From Pseudaquidulcibacter sp964443435 (lineage in GTDB: Bacteria > Pseudomonadota > Alphaproteobacteria > Caulobacterales > Aquidulcibacteraceae): a stretch of 27,759 nucleotides of DNA. The notes below the pieces were generated by a model. The model was given only the letters and a program-made list of their open reading frames with translations, was not told the origin of the DNA and made no database searches. The stretch covers positions 1-27,759 of the forward strand of contig CAYUCW010000029.1 of assembly GCA_964443435.1 (NCBI GenBank), read 5' to 3'. Both the position numbers and the translations under genes were made by a program. Positions 7,426 to 15,525 of this stretch are shown here, piece after piece; positions within the stretch are counted from its first letter, which is position 1; each line of letters starts with the position of its first letter.

Positions 7426-8024
7426 TATTCGCTAGGCTCAATATTGCTTGATTGCGGTGCGCCAATTGCATCATGCGCCCCTGCTTCTGCTTTTGCTTTT
7501 TTAGCCGCAGCAACATTAATAAGATTATCAAGCTCAATCTGGCCGCAAAGACCAACCGCCACAGGATCAACCGGACGAATATTAGAGCTATCCCAATGTG
7601 ATCTATCTCTTACGCTTTCGATGGTATTTTTAGTAGTACCAATAAGTTTGCAAATTGCCGCAATTGATACTTCTGGGTGATAGCGCAAGAACCAAGCAAT
7701 CGCATTTGGTCTATCTTGACGACGTGATAAAGGCGTATAACGCGCCGCACGTTTCTTAGTTTTAGCAGGCGCTTCAATAATTCTTCCAATAAGTTTAGTA
7801 AGCTTATAATTAGGATCTGCTTCACCTTTGGCAATTTCGTCACGTGATAATTGACCATTACCAATTGGATCTTGGCCACGAACGCCGCCGGCAACATCAC
7901 CATCGGCAATGCCTTTAACTTCTAATTGGTGCAAGCCACAAAATAATGCGATTTGTTCAAAAGTTAGTGCTGTATTATCGATAAGCCAAACTGCGGTGGC
8001 TTTTGGCATAAGAACTTCTGACAT
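7425..8024 (-). CDS. trcR: cell cycle transcriptional regulator TrcR (DUF1013)
   Basis: 199 aa, matching the alphaproteobacteria-specific DUF1013 family: MPKATAVWLIDNTALTFEQI near the N-terminus (a helix-turn-helix-like start), LEVKGIADGDVAGG, then RYTPLSRRQDRPNAIAW and a second HTH-like block around EVSIAAICKLIGTTKNT. The tail is Ala/Lys-rich. The family is annotated as a DNA-binding cell-cycle regulator; targets in this organism are unknown. AGGAG lies about seven bases before the ATG. It is first of a two-gene unit with panE, divergent from nothing nearby, since the lipoprotein gene upstream runs the same way. A 136-bp spacer upstream is free for a promoter, with a TATAAG box about 30 bases before the start. 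Confidence 0.93.
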   Translation of the reverse strand: MSEVLMPKATAVWLIDNTALTFEQIALFCGLHQLEVKGIADGDVAGGVRGQDPIGNGQLSRDEIAKGEADPNYKLTKLIGRIIEAPAKTKKRAARYTPLSRRQDRPNAIAWFLRYHPEVSIAAICKLIGTTKNTIESVRDRSHWDSSNIRPVDPVAVGLCGQIELDNLINVAAAKKAKAEAGAHDAIGAPQSSNIEPSE

Positions 8025-8160
8025 TTAAAACTCCTAAGGGATTAGTTACAGTTTTCTTATAATGCAAAGTGAATACTCTGCACCGCAAAAAACAAAAATT
8101 ACGGAATAATAATTCCATAGCCCCTAATTGCAGTTTTAACAATAAGTATTGCGCAGTTTG

Positions 8161-8700
8161 CTATTTAATTTCTTTAACATAAATAACTTGAACCATTGTA
8201 TCCTTGGTGGCTTCATCAATGCTTGCCATTATTTGGAATACTTCTTTGGAAGATTCATTGGCAATTGTTGCCATGCTTAATGGCCCCATATTCATATTTG
8301 CTTTTTGTGTATAGCCTTGTGGGGTTAAGTCATTTTTATAAAATTCAATAATTTTAGAAGGCGCATCTTTTGATTTAAAGCTTAGTATAATGGCGTTTTC
8401 ATCTTTTTTATCGCCGCCGCCCGAAGTTTCTAGATTTGAAATATCCGTAGCATTTGGATAAAGTTTAACATATTTAGGCATGCCAGAAGGTATTGTGCCT
8501 TCGGAAATTTTTACGGTTGCACCGTCTTTTTCGCTTACTATATTTATTTCATTGCCGACAAGCGATTTTGAAACCGTAACATCTGATTTATTGCCAGTTG
8601 TCGGGTCGGTAACTTCTATCTTTTTCTCAATTTTCGGAGAGCAAGAAATAAGCAAAATAAATGCTGTGCAAATCAAATATTTAGATGTATTTTGTTTCAT
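8161..8700 (-). CDS. lipoprotein of unknown function
   Basis: 179 aa from the ATG at 8700, which has GAGGG correctly spaced upstream; the open frame runs further 5' but without support. A basic N-terminus (MKQNTSK), a hydrophobic core and the lipobox LISC with Cys20 mark it as a lipid-anchored envelope protein. After a linker, the body contains PKYVKLYPNA, a Gly/Asp-rich loop (SGGGDKKDE) and SKIIEFYKNDLTPQGY, a pattern found in small lipoproteins whose domain compares a 'position' and a step-wise FYK helix. No catalytic residues are evident. It is divergent from msrA with a 103-bp spacer. Confidence 0.75.
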   Translation of the reverse strand: MKQNTSKYLICTAFILLISCSPKIEKKIEVTDPTTGNKSDVTVSKSLVGNEINIVSEKDGATVKISEGTIPSGMPKYVKLYPNATDISNLETSGGGDKKDENAIILSFKSKDAPSKIIEFYKNDLTPQGYTQKANMNMGPLSMATIANESSKEVFQIMASIDEATKDTMVQVIYVKEIK

Positions 8701-8756
8701 TATTTGCCCTCTTCTGTTTATCATAATTTTAGGATAACGTATAAAGATTGTTTGGC

Positions 8757-8788
8757 AAGAATAAAATAAAACAAGAATAAAATAAAAA
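8757..8788. repeat. two tandem 16-bp AT-rich units upstream of msrA
   Basis: AAGAATAAAATAAAAC is followed directly by AAGAATAAAATAAAAA, 15 of 16 bases identical, ending 15 bases before the msrA ATG. It is probably a slippage duplication in the leader, near the AAAGG ribosome site. Confidence 0.6.
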
Positions 8789-8803
8789 CTGAAAGGCAAG
8801 AAA

Positions 8804-9445
8804 ATGTTTAATTTAAACAAAACCCAAATGCCAAGCCCTGAAAAAGCATTAAAGGGAAGAAGCACGGCTTTGGATGTTGCGCCTATTCATTTTGTTAAAA
8901 ATGTTTCTATGTTTGCGCCATTTCCATCTGATGCAGAAATTGCTTATTTTGGGCTTGGCTGCTTTTGGGGGGCCGAACGAAAGTTCTGGCAACAAGACGG
9001 CGTATATGTAACCGCCGTAGGTTATGGCGCGGGCTTTACCCCAAATCCAACTTATGAAGAAGTTTGCTCTGGCGGTACGGGTCATAATGAGCTTGTAATG
9101 GTGGTTTATGACAAAGCTTTGGACTTTGCGAAACTTGTGCAAGTGTTTTTTGAAAACCATGATCCAACCCAAGGCATGCGCCAAGGTGGCGATATTGGCA
9201 CGCAGTATAGATCAGGGATTTATCCAACAACAGACGCGCAAAAAACCATAGCCAGTGCAATGCTTAATACTTACCAAAACGAATTAAAAGCCAAAGGCTA
9301 TGGCGCAATAACTACTGAAATCAAAACTGACATAGATTTTTATTATGCCGAAACCTATCATCAACAATATTTGGCAAAAAATCCAAATGGATATTGTGGG
9401 CTTGGCGGTGTTGGCGTAACTTGCCCTATTGGGCTTAAGGTTTAA
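8804..9445 (+). CDS. msrA: peptide-methionine (S)-S-oxide reductase
   Basis: Repairs methionine-S-sulfoxide in proteins using thioredoxin. 213 aa, the size of E. coli MsrA, including its longer N-terminal arm (SPEKALKGR). The catalytic Cys53 is in GCFWGAE; YEEVCSGGTGHNE and GTQYRSGIY follow. The C-terminal resolving cysteines (Cys198 in NGYCGLGG and Cys207 in GVTCPIG) match E. coli Cys198 and Cys206, so the full three-cysteine relay is present. No signal peptide, hence cytoplasmic. AAAGG precedes the ATG. One base separates its stop from the ATG of the next gene. Confidence 0.96.
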   Translation: MFNLNKTQMPSPEKALKGRSTALDVAPIHFVKNVSMFAPFPSDAEIAYFGLGCFWGAERKFWQQDGVYVTAVGYGAGFTPNPTYEEVCSGGTGHNELVMVVYDKALDFAKLVQVFFENHDPTQGMRQGGDIGTQYRSGIYPTTDAQKTIASAMLNTYQNELKAKGYGAITTEIKTDIDFYYAETYHQQYLAKNPNGYCGLGGVGVTCPIGLKV

Positions 9446-9446
9446 A

Positions 9447-10550
9447 ATGGCGGATATTGATTGCGTAATTATTGGCGCAGGGGTTGTGGGTCTTGCCATT
9501 GGTGCGGCACTTGCCAAGTCAGGTAAAAGCGTAATTATTCTTGAGAAAAATATGCATTTTGGCGAAGAAACTTCGGCAAGAAATTCCGAAGTTATTCACG
9601 CCGGAATGTATTATCCCACAGGCTCTTTAAAGGCAAAATTATGCGTAAGGGGCAATCACTTAATTTATGAATATTGTCAAAAGCGCGGAATTATGGCGAA
9701 TGCCTTAAGCAAATTCATTGTTGCCACTAATGATGAACAAGTTTTGGGAATGGAAAAACTTTATAAGCGCGGCCTTGATAATGGCGTTCCTATGGAAATT
9801 TATGATGCCGCCAAAATAAAATCTCTCGAGCCTGCATTAAAAGCCAAAGCCGCAATATTTTCACCATCTTCAGGCATAATGGATTCGCACAGCATAATGC
9901 TTAGTTTATTAGGTGAGCTTGAAGATAATGGCGGCGCACTTGCACGCTCATCACCATTTTTAAGTGCCGAATATAAAAATAAAGAATGGCAAATCGAAGT
10001 TGGCGGCGAAAGCCCCACAAGCATAAGCGCAAATTTCCTTATTTTATCGGCAGGTCTTCATAGTGAAAATGTTGCAAAATCAGTAGCGGGTCTTGCCCCT
10101 GAATTTGTGCCAATTGTTAAATATGGAAAAGGCAATTATTTTAAATATACAGGCAAAGCGCCATTCTCGCGCCTTATATATCCAATGCCTTCAAAAAATG
10201 GACTTGGGATTCATTTAACCCCCGATGCCGCAGGGCATGCACGCTTTGGCCCCGATGTGGAGATTGTCACAAGCCTTGATTATAAAGTAAATGAAAGCCG
10301 TAAAGGAATTTTTGCAGCTTCTATAAAATCATATTGGCCAGAATGCGATGAGAACTTACTTGCGCCCGATTACACAGGGATAAGGCCAAAAATAGGTAAT
10401 GCGCTTGAAGGCTTTGAAGATTTTAAAATCCTTGATAAATCAAATCATAATCTTGAAGGTCTTATTTGTCTTTTTGGAATAGATAGCCCAGGGCTTACAT
10501 CATCATTGGCGCTTGGCGAAGAAATCCTTGCAAGGGTGAATGCCGCGTAA
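9447..10550 (+). CDS. FAD-dependent oxidoreductase, L-2-hydroxyglutarate oxidase/dehydrogenase type
   Basis: 367 aa, DAO-type flavoprotein. The FAD-binding GAGVVGLAIG (10-19) opens the chain. TSARNSEVIHAGMYY and GSLKAKLCVRGN are the signature of the L-2-hydroxyglutarate (LhgO/L2HGDH) branch, and the C-terminus GIDSPGLTSSLALGEEI also fits it. Members oxidise L-2-hydroxyglutarate to 2-oxoglutarate and pass electrons to the quinone pool or oxygen; a different 2-hydroxyacid or amine substrate is possible. The ATG at 9447 is preferred to an in-frame TTG at 9429 inside msrA, because AAGG is well placed before it. The stop abuts the next ATG. Confidence 0.85.
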   Translation: MADIDCVIIGAGVVGLAIGAALAKSGKSVIILEKNMHFGEETSARNSEVIHAGMYYPTGSLKAKLCVRGNHLIYEYCQKRGIMANALSKFIVATNDEQVLGMEKLYKRGLDNGVPMEIYDAAKIKSLEPALKAKAAIFSPSSGIMDSHSIMLSLLGELEDNGGALARSSPFLSAEYKNKEWQIEVGGESPTSISANFLILSAGLHSENVAKSVAGLAPEFVPIVKYGKGNYFKYTGKAPFSRLIYPMPSKNGLGIHLTPDAAGHARFGPDVEIVTSLDYKVNESRKGIFAASIKSYWPECDENLLAPDYTGIRPKIGNALEGFEDFKILDKSNHNLEGLICLFGIDSPGLTSSLALGEEILARVNAA

Positions 10551-12575
10551 ATGCCCAAAATAATTATAAACCTTGAAGCAATTATTCAAAACGTTTTTAA
10601 AAGCGCGAAATATATTTATTTTATTAAAAAATATATTTTGGCACTTGGATTAATTCTTGGTTTTCTGGCGTTTTCGGCTTTAATTTCTTATTTAAAACTC
10701 GATACGGACATCGGCTATATTATTTATTTTATAGCTTTTATTGCCATTATTATTTTTGCATTTAAAAATATAAAATCGCCCAAAATAATCACGCGCGAAA
10801 ATATTATAAAAAAAATTGAAGCCAAAGCAACAATCGAAGTTTTTGATAATGATAAATTATTTGGGGGCGATATAAAGCTTTGGGAAAATTATAAGGCGGG
10901 ATTGGAATCTATAAAATTACCTAAGCTTTTTATATTTGATTGGCTTGAAACCAAAGAAAAAATCGCGCTTTTTATCTGTGTTTTGGCTTTATTTATAAAT
11001 GCATTTTTCCTTGCGCCGCATATGATATTCCCTGATATATTAAGAATAACAGGGCAAGAGGTTTCACTTAATATCCTAAGTGAAAATGGAAAAATTGAAG
11101 CGGGTACAAATTTAATCAATAAGAATGATGAAATTGAAATAAGCTTTAGTGGTGCACCAAAAATTAAAATTAAATATGGTAATTTTGAAACTATGCTTTT
11201 GCAAAATCAAAAGCTTAGATTATATCCAAACCGTCAAGAAAATTTAAAAATATATTATTTTGGACAAAGATTTAACGGTAAGATTAATTTTATAAAGCCA
11301 TTAAAGCCTATAATATCTGGTGATATTGATTTTAAAATCTATGAAAATGGGGTTTTTGGACTTGGCTTTTCGGGTGAAAATCTTGAACAAGCGGCATCAT
11401 TAAAACTTATTGGGCTTTTGAATAATACCGAAATCAAAATAGATAAGCTTAATAATGGCGAAAATAAAATTATCATAGATCCGCGCGAAAGTGTTTTAAT
11501 GGGACAAAGCGCGCTTATTTTCCTTAAAATTGGTAGCGAATATAAATTTATAGGACTTAAAAAACTACCAGAACTTAGGTTAAGAACCGAGCTTGCAAAA
11601 AATCTAAACACACTAAGAGTAAATGTCTTAAAAGAAACAAGGAATTATAAAAAATTCCGACAATATTATGATGCCGAATTTAAGCCTATTAATAATAAAA
11701 TTCATAGCGCACCAAAATCAGTGCAAGAAGCTTATTATTTTCTAAATCAAGTTTTACGTGGCAATATTTTTGAAGACGAATTTCTTTTAAATTTTGCGTA
11801 TCAAAATCTATATTATGCGGATAATTTAAATGAAGCAAAAAATGCGGCAAGTTTGCTTTGGGATATTATAAAAACCGATTTGGACACTAATTCCCTTGAA
11901 GAAGTTATAGCGGCGATTAATTCACTTAAGGAAGCAATAAAAGAAAATAAGCCGCCCGAAGAAATAGAGGCTTTAAAAAATAATCTTCGTGCCAAAATAA
12001 ATGAGCATATTCAAAAGCTTGCCGAAAATGCGCAAAATTCCAATGAAACCAGTGATTCAATGCCTAATACAGACGGTAGATCTATTGAAGACATCATCGA
12101 AAACGCAGGTAATAATCCAGATAGCCTTGATAGCTTAAAAGAAATAATGAAAAATCTTGCGCTTACAAATGGCGGCATGGATATAAAATCAGAACAATCA
12201 AAAATTTTAGAAAATCTTGAAAATGCAAGCCAAGAAAAAACTAAAGATTTGGCCAAAGAAGAAGAAAAGCTTTTAAAAGCAGTGCGTGAAAAATTGCCAA
12301 ATAATATAATTGGTGAAATGCAAAAAATGCAAAAAGCGATGGAAATTGGCGATAAGGATACGGCAAAACAAACTGGCGAAAAAATAATGGAATTATTAAA
12401 CCAGAATGGTGAGAATAATGATTATGATACTAAATCTGAAACCGAAATCCCAGATGAGCCTTCGATAAATAAAAATCGTGATTTAATAAGAGAAATCAAT
12501 AAACGGCTTGAAAATAATAATGGTGAAACCGAAGAAAGAAATTATTTACAAGATATTTTAAAAAATGTGGATTAG
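10551..12575 (+). CDS. DUF4175 (TIGR02302) family membrane protein
   Basis: 674 aa. Two membrane helices at about 28-48 and 53-71 precede a cytoplasmic segment carrying the family pattern (KIEAKATIE..., LWENYKAGLESIKLPK). A third helix follows (about 134-158, ending FLAPHMIF), then a beta-rich extracytoplasmic part to about 330, and a long helical region starting LPELRLRTELAKNL and including LLWDIIKTDL. The last 200 residues are charged, Asn-rich coiled coil. Family members are usually longer (800 or more), so this is a trimmed version. Function is unknown; the layout suggests an envelope protein. It begins right after the oxidoreductase stop and overlaps the convergent gene by four bases. 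Confidence 0.78.
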   Translation: MPKIIINLEAIIQNVFKSAKYIYFIKKYILALGLILGFLAFSALISYLKLDTDIGYIIYFIAFIAIIIFAFKNIKSPKIITRENIIKKIEAKATIEVFDNDKLFGGDIKLWENYKAGLESIKLPKLFIFDWLETKEKIALFICVLALFINAFFLAPHMIFPDILRITGQEVSLNILSENGKIEAGTNLINKNDEIEISFSGAPKIKIKYGNFETMLLQNQKLRLYPNRQENLKIYYFGQRFNGKINFIKPLKPIISGDIDFKIYENGVFGLGFSGENLEQAASLKLIGLLNNTEIKIDKLNNGENKIIIDPRESVLMGQSALIFLKIGSEYKFIGLKKLPELRLRTELAKNLNTLRVNVLKETRNYKKFRQYYDAEFKPINNKIHSAPKSVQEAYYFLNQVLRGNIFEDEFLLNFAYQNLYYADNLNEAKNAASLLWDIIKTDLDTNSLEEVIAAINSLKEAIKENKPPEEIEALKNNLRAKINEHIQKLAENAQNSNETSDSMPNTDGRSIEDIIENAGNNPDSLDSLKEIMKNLALTNGGMDIKSEQSKILENLENASQEKTKDLAKEEEKLLKAVREKLPNNIIGEMQKMQKAMEIGDKDTAKQTGEKIMELLNQNGENNDYDTKSETEIPDEPSINKNRDLIREINKRLENNNGETEERNYLQDILKNVD

Positions 12576-12910
12576 GTTTTTGAATTAAGCTTTTCATAAT
12601 TTTCAAAATCTTGGGCTTCGGCAATTCTTTCTAATCTATCCATAAGCTCATTATATAAATCATCGCGCATTTTTTGCTTATCTTCAAAGCTTATAGGTTT
12701 TTCGGTCTTTAAAAGATTATTGGTTTTTATTAGTTTTTCCAAAACTTCGATTTCGGTTTTTGCACCCGATGAATCGCCATTATTAACTTTTACGATAATA
12801 TTTCGCTTGATTATTTCAATTAAGTCATCGAAATCCTCACATTTTTGAATATTGGATTCTTTTTGTGGATTTTTTATATTTTCACGAATAGTTTTTAAAT
12901 CAAGGCTCAT
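12572..12910 (-). CDS. small hypothetical protein, charged and helical
   Basis: 112 aa, no recognised family. It is rich in Lys, Glu, Asn and Ile, with predicted helices across about 25-60 (DLIEIIKRN..., KTEIEVLEKLIKTN) and 70-105 (FEDKQKMRDDLYNELMDRL), and no membrane segment or signal. It is third in the - strand run murQ-EVE-this gene, 36 bases after the EVE stop, and shares a four-base TTAG overlap with the stop of the DUF4175 gene. No clear Shine-Dalgarno is seen. The composition matches neighbours, which argues it is a real resident gene. Confidence 0.65.
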   Translation of the reverse strand: MSLDLKTIRENIKNPQKESNIQKCEDFDDLIEIIKRNIIVKVNNGDSSGAKTEIEVLEKLIKTNNLLKTEKPISFEDKQKMRDDLYNELMDRLERIAEAQDFENYEKLNSKT

Positions 12911-12946
12911 AATTATTTATAAGCCCTGATTTTAAATATTGGATAA

Positions 12947-13360
12947 TTATCCCGCTATCCGCATTATAATTTCCCATTCGGCATCGCTTACGGGCTGTAC
13001 CGAAAGGCGCATATTATTAATAAGCACCATTTTCTCTAGGCCTTTAGTGATTTTCGCGTCTTCAAGTCCAAAAGGTGTCTTCAAATCTTGCTTGGCTTTA
13101 AAATCAACAACTGACCATCTATCATCTTCGGCATCTGGATAGGCGGTTTTAACAACTTCGGAAATTCCGACAATTTCTTTGCCAATATTTGAATGATAAA
13201 AGAAAGCCAAATCACCAAGCGCCATCGCCCTAAGATTATTGCGCGCGCCATAGTTTTTTACGCCTGTCCAGGGATCGCCAGACCCATCGATGCGTGTGAC
13301 TTCTTTATGTTTTTGCCAAGACCATTTGTCAGGCTCGGACTTAATAAGCCAATATGCCAT
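12947..13360 (-). CDS. EVE domain-containing protein
   Basis: 137 aa, a single EVE (PUA-like) domain: YWLIKSEPDKWSW at the N-terminus, GVKNYGARNNLRAMALGD with the conserved ligand-pocket region, FFYHSN, GISEVVKTAYPD and RLSVQPVSDAEW. EVE domains bind modified bases in DNA or RNA; stand-alone copies are near universal in alphaproteobacteria and have no settled role. GAGGT precedes the ATG. It lies 13 bases after murQ, so the two are probably cotranscribed, without an obvious functional link. Confidence 0.93.
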   Translation of the reverse strand: MAYWLIKSEPDKWSWQKHKEVTRIDGSGDPWTGVKNYGARNNLRAMALGDLAFFYHSNIGKEIVGISEVVKTAYPDAEDDRWSVVDFKAKQDLKTPFGLEDAKITKGLEKMVLINNMRLSVQPVSDAEWEIIMRIAG

Positions 13361-13373
13361 AATACCTCTATAT

Positions 13374-14249
13374 TTATATTATTTCGCTTAGATTAGCATG
13401 ATTTTTTAATAATAAATCATTTCTTTCAGCGTCATTATCATAACCATAAATATATAGAATTGCGGATTTTATATTGCCATTAGTATGTTTAATAGCATTT
13501 ATTGCTTTTTCTTCGCTTGTGCCAGTTACACCCATTATAATTCTTATTGCGCGATTTCTTAGCTTTTTATTGGTTGGTATCATGCCAACCATATAACCTT
13601 TATAAAGGCCGCCCATATCAATCATTAGTGCGCTTGAAAACGCATTAAGTGCGATTTTTTGGGCGGTTCCGGCCTTAAGCCTTGTTGATCCTGCAATAAT
13701 TTCAGGGCCAGTATCAAGTAAAATTCCAATATTTGCGGCTTCTAAAATCAAAGTATGCGCATTATTTGCAAAACCAATAGTAAGCGCACCGCGATTATTG
13801 GCTTCTTCAATTGCGCCATGTGTGAAAGGAGTGCGCCCCGAAGCCGCAACACCAATAATCACATCTTTATCGCATATTTGGTTTTGGGCAATTATAGCGC
13901 GACCGCCCTCATAATCATCTTCGGCATTTTCCACCGCTTTGATTAAGGCTTCATCGCCACCTGCCATACAAAGCAAAAGCCTGTCCCAGCCCCAACCAAA
14001 AGTCGGATAAAGCTCTACGCCATCTTGGACGGCAACTCTTCCCGAAGTGCCTGCGCCAACATAAACAAGGCGGCCATTAGTTCCGAAGAGTCTTTGTTTC
14101 GCCATATCAACCGCGCGCGCAATTTCGGCATGCACCATGCTTACGGCATTAAGCGCGGCTTGCTGATTTTCAATAATCGCAAAAACTTTTGCCTTATTAT
14201 CCCAGCTATCAAGAGCTTCAAATCTTGTATCTATGGCTTCTGTTGACAT
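13374..14249 (-). CDS. murQ: N-acetylmuramic acid 6-phosphate etherase
   Basis: Cleaves the lactyl ether of MurNAc-6-phosphate to GlcNAc-6-phosphate and D-lactate in peptidoglycan recycling. 291 aa, one SIS domain. VGAGTSGR (64-71) binds the sugar phosphate. The two general acid/base glutamates fit Glu79 in GVELYPTFG and a Glu in AVENAEDD (107-112). GVAASGRTPF and AGSTRLKAGTAQK are further signatures, and a small UBA-like helical tail ends the chain. It is divergent from nagB-II and nagA, which take its product onward. The 228-bp spacer between them carries a palindromic element and a direct repeat. Confidence 0.95.
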   Translation of the reverse strand: MSTEAIDTRFEALDSWDNKAKVFAIIENQQAALNAVSMVHAEIARAVDMAKQRLFGTNGRLVYVGAGTSGRVAVQDGVELYPTFGWGWDRLLLCMAGGDEALIKAVENAEDDYEGGRAIIAQNQICDKDVIIGVAASGRTPFTHGAIEEANNRGALTIGFANNAHTLILEAANIGILLDTGPEIIAGSTRLKAGTAQKIALNAFSSALMIDMGGLYKGYMVGMIPTNKKLRNRAIRIIMGVTGTSEEKAINAIKHTNGNIKSAILYIYGYDNDAERNDLLLKNHANLSEII

Positions 14250-14266
14250 TTTGACCCCAAAATAGA

Positions 14267-14373
14267 CTAGCGCATTTTGCGTTTAGTTAAAACAAAACGC
14301 AAGCGCTAGTTTCTTTTGTTTGTCGCATTTTGCGAATCGTCAAGTGATTCCACTTGACTTCAAAATGCTCTAG
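14267..14373. mobile_element. 107-bp MITE-like palindromic element in the murQ/nagB-II spacer
   Basis: The ends CTAGCGCATTTTG and CAAAATGCTCTAG are inverted copies (12 of 13). Hairpin A pairs ACTAGCGC (14266-14273) with GCGCTAGT (14303-14310), with TTGCGTTT/AAACGCAA inside. Hairpin B pairs GCATTTTG (14325-14332) with CAAAATGC (14361-14368) around a perfect inner stem GTCAAGTG-ATTC-CACTTGAC (14339-14358). There is no ORF. The ...GTGATTCCACTT...GCTCTAG tail resembles, from memory, short intergenic repeats scattered in Rhizobiales genomes. A paired operator or structured leader is the alternative. Confidence 0.55.
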
Positions 14374-14435
14374 CAAGGTTTTATGAATTTTTAATAAACT
14401 TAACTATAAACTATTCAGGAGTATTAATTGCCATT

Positions 14436-14465
14436 TAGCATTAGAATATACTAGCATTAGAATAT
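14436..14465. promoter_or_regulatory. 14-bp direct repeat before nagB-II (candidate operator)
   Basis: TAGCATTAGAATAT occurs at 14436-14449 and again at 14452-14465, a 16-base period, ending 12 bases before the nagB-II ATG. Just upstream, AGGAG (14417-14421) is followed by TTG and an eight-codon frame ending TAG, which could be a chance leader peptide. Direct repeats so close to the start could bind a repressor or be a slippage copy. Confidence 0.45.
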
Positions 14466-14477
14466 TAAAGAGAAAAA

Positions 14478-15521
14478 ATGACCGATTTGATTTTACCGCA
14501 AACTCTAATGTTTCAAGAATTAAGTTCGGCTCCTAATATTGCGGCAGATATTCTTAAGGAGAATACAAAACATTTTATTGAACTGGCTTCGATTATAAAG
14601 GCAAGAAATCCATCAATTATGGTGACTTGTGCGCGCGGATCTTCTGATATGGCGGCAAGCTATGCCAAAACAATATTTGAAACGCGGCTTGGCATGCTTA
14701 TGCCGTCTTATGCACCGTCAATGTCATCGGTTTATGATACTTATTTTCGCAATCTAGATAATTCAATTTTTATCGTAATTTCACAATCAGGCAAAAGCCC
14801 AGATATTCTGGCAAGCCTTATTGCCGCCAAAGAAGCCGGTGCATTTACCATTGCTTTGGTGAATGATGAAAACTCACCGGTTGCAAAAATTGCGGATTAT
14901 ATTTTGCCTATGTGCGCTGGCAAAGAAAATGCGGTTGCGGCTACAAAATCATTTATCGCGTCATTGATAAATCTATTGGGCTTGCTTGCCCATATTATTA
15001 ATGATGAAGAATTATCTTATGCGATTCTAGATATTCCAAATATATTGGCAATGTCACTTGATATGGATTGGGGCTTTGCCCTTGATAGTTTTGTAAATAT
15101 TGTAAATATGTTTGTTCTAAGCCGAAGTCTTTGCTTTGGAATTGGCGGTGAAGCGGCCTTAAAGCTTAAGGAAACTTGCGCAATTCATGCCGAAAATTTT
15201 TCCGCCGCCGAAGTACGTCATGGCCCAATGACACTTATAAAAAAAGATTTTCCGCTCTTAATGTTTCCGCCAATTGATGCCGCCAAAGAACATTTTTTAT
15301 CTTTAACCGATGATTTTGCAATGCGCGGTGCAAAATGCTTTATAATTGGCGAAGAAATTAAAAATACTATTCATTTGCCAAGCGTGAAGGGAATACACCC
15401 CTTAATAGATCCGATAGCAAAAATACTATCATTTTATAAGTTTGCCGAAGAATTATCACGACTTCGCGGCTTTAACCCTGATGCCCCGCCTTTTTTACAA
15501 AAAATAACCCAGACTTTATAA
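14478..15521 (+). CDS. SIS-type glucosamine-6-phosphate deaminase (NagB-II)
   Basis: Converts glucosamine-6-phosphate to fructose-6-phosphate and ammonia. 347 aa with two SIS domains (about 40-170 and 200-335). It resembles the isomerase half of GlmS but has no N-terminal glutaminase domain, which is the mark of NagB-II. Sugar-phosphate motifs CARGSSDMA and ISQSGKSPD are in the first domain; AEVRHGPMTL and the end RGFNPDAPPFLQKITQTL are typical of the family. It sits four bases upstream of nagA, whose product it consumes. The ribosome site is weak (AAAGAG). It could in principle act as an aminating isomerase, but the nagA pairing favours deamination. Confidence 0.87.
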   Translation: MTDLILPQTLMFQELSSAPNIAADILKENTKHFIELASIIKARNPSIMVTCARGSSDMAASYAKTIFETRLGMLMPSYAPSMSSVYDTYFRNLDNSIFIVISQSGKSPDILASLIAAKEAGAFTIALVNDENSPVAKIADYILPMCAGKENAVAATKSFIASLINLLGLLAHIINDEELSYAILDIPNILAMSLDMDWGFALDSFVNIVNMFVLSRSLCFGIGGEAALKLKETCAIHAENFSAAEVRHGPMTLIKKDFPLLMFPPIDAAKEHFLSLTDDFAMRGAKCFIIGEEIKNTIHLPSVKGIHPLIDPIAKILSFYKFAEELSRLRGFNPDAPPFLQKITQTL

Positions 15522-15525
15522 TGCC

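Noticed and set aside
8701..8865. N-terminal extension of the lipoprotein to 234 aa
   Set aside because: It would overlap the start of msrA and bury the signal peptide; the ATG at 8700 has a good ribosome site and puts the lipobox Cys at residue 20.
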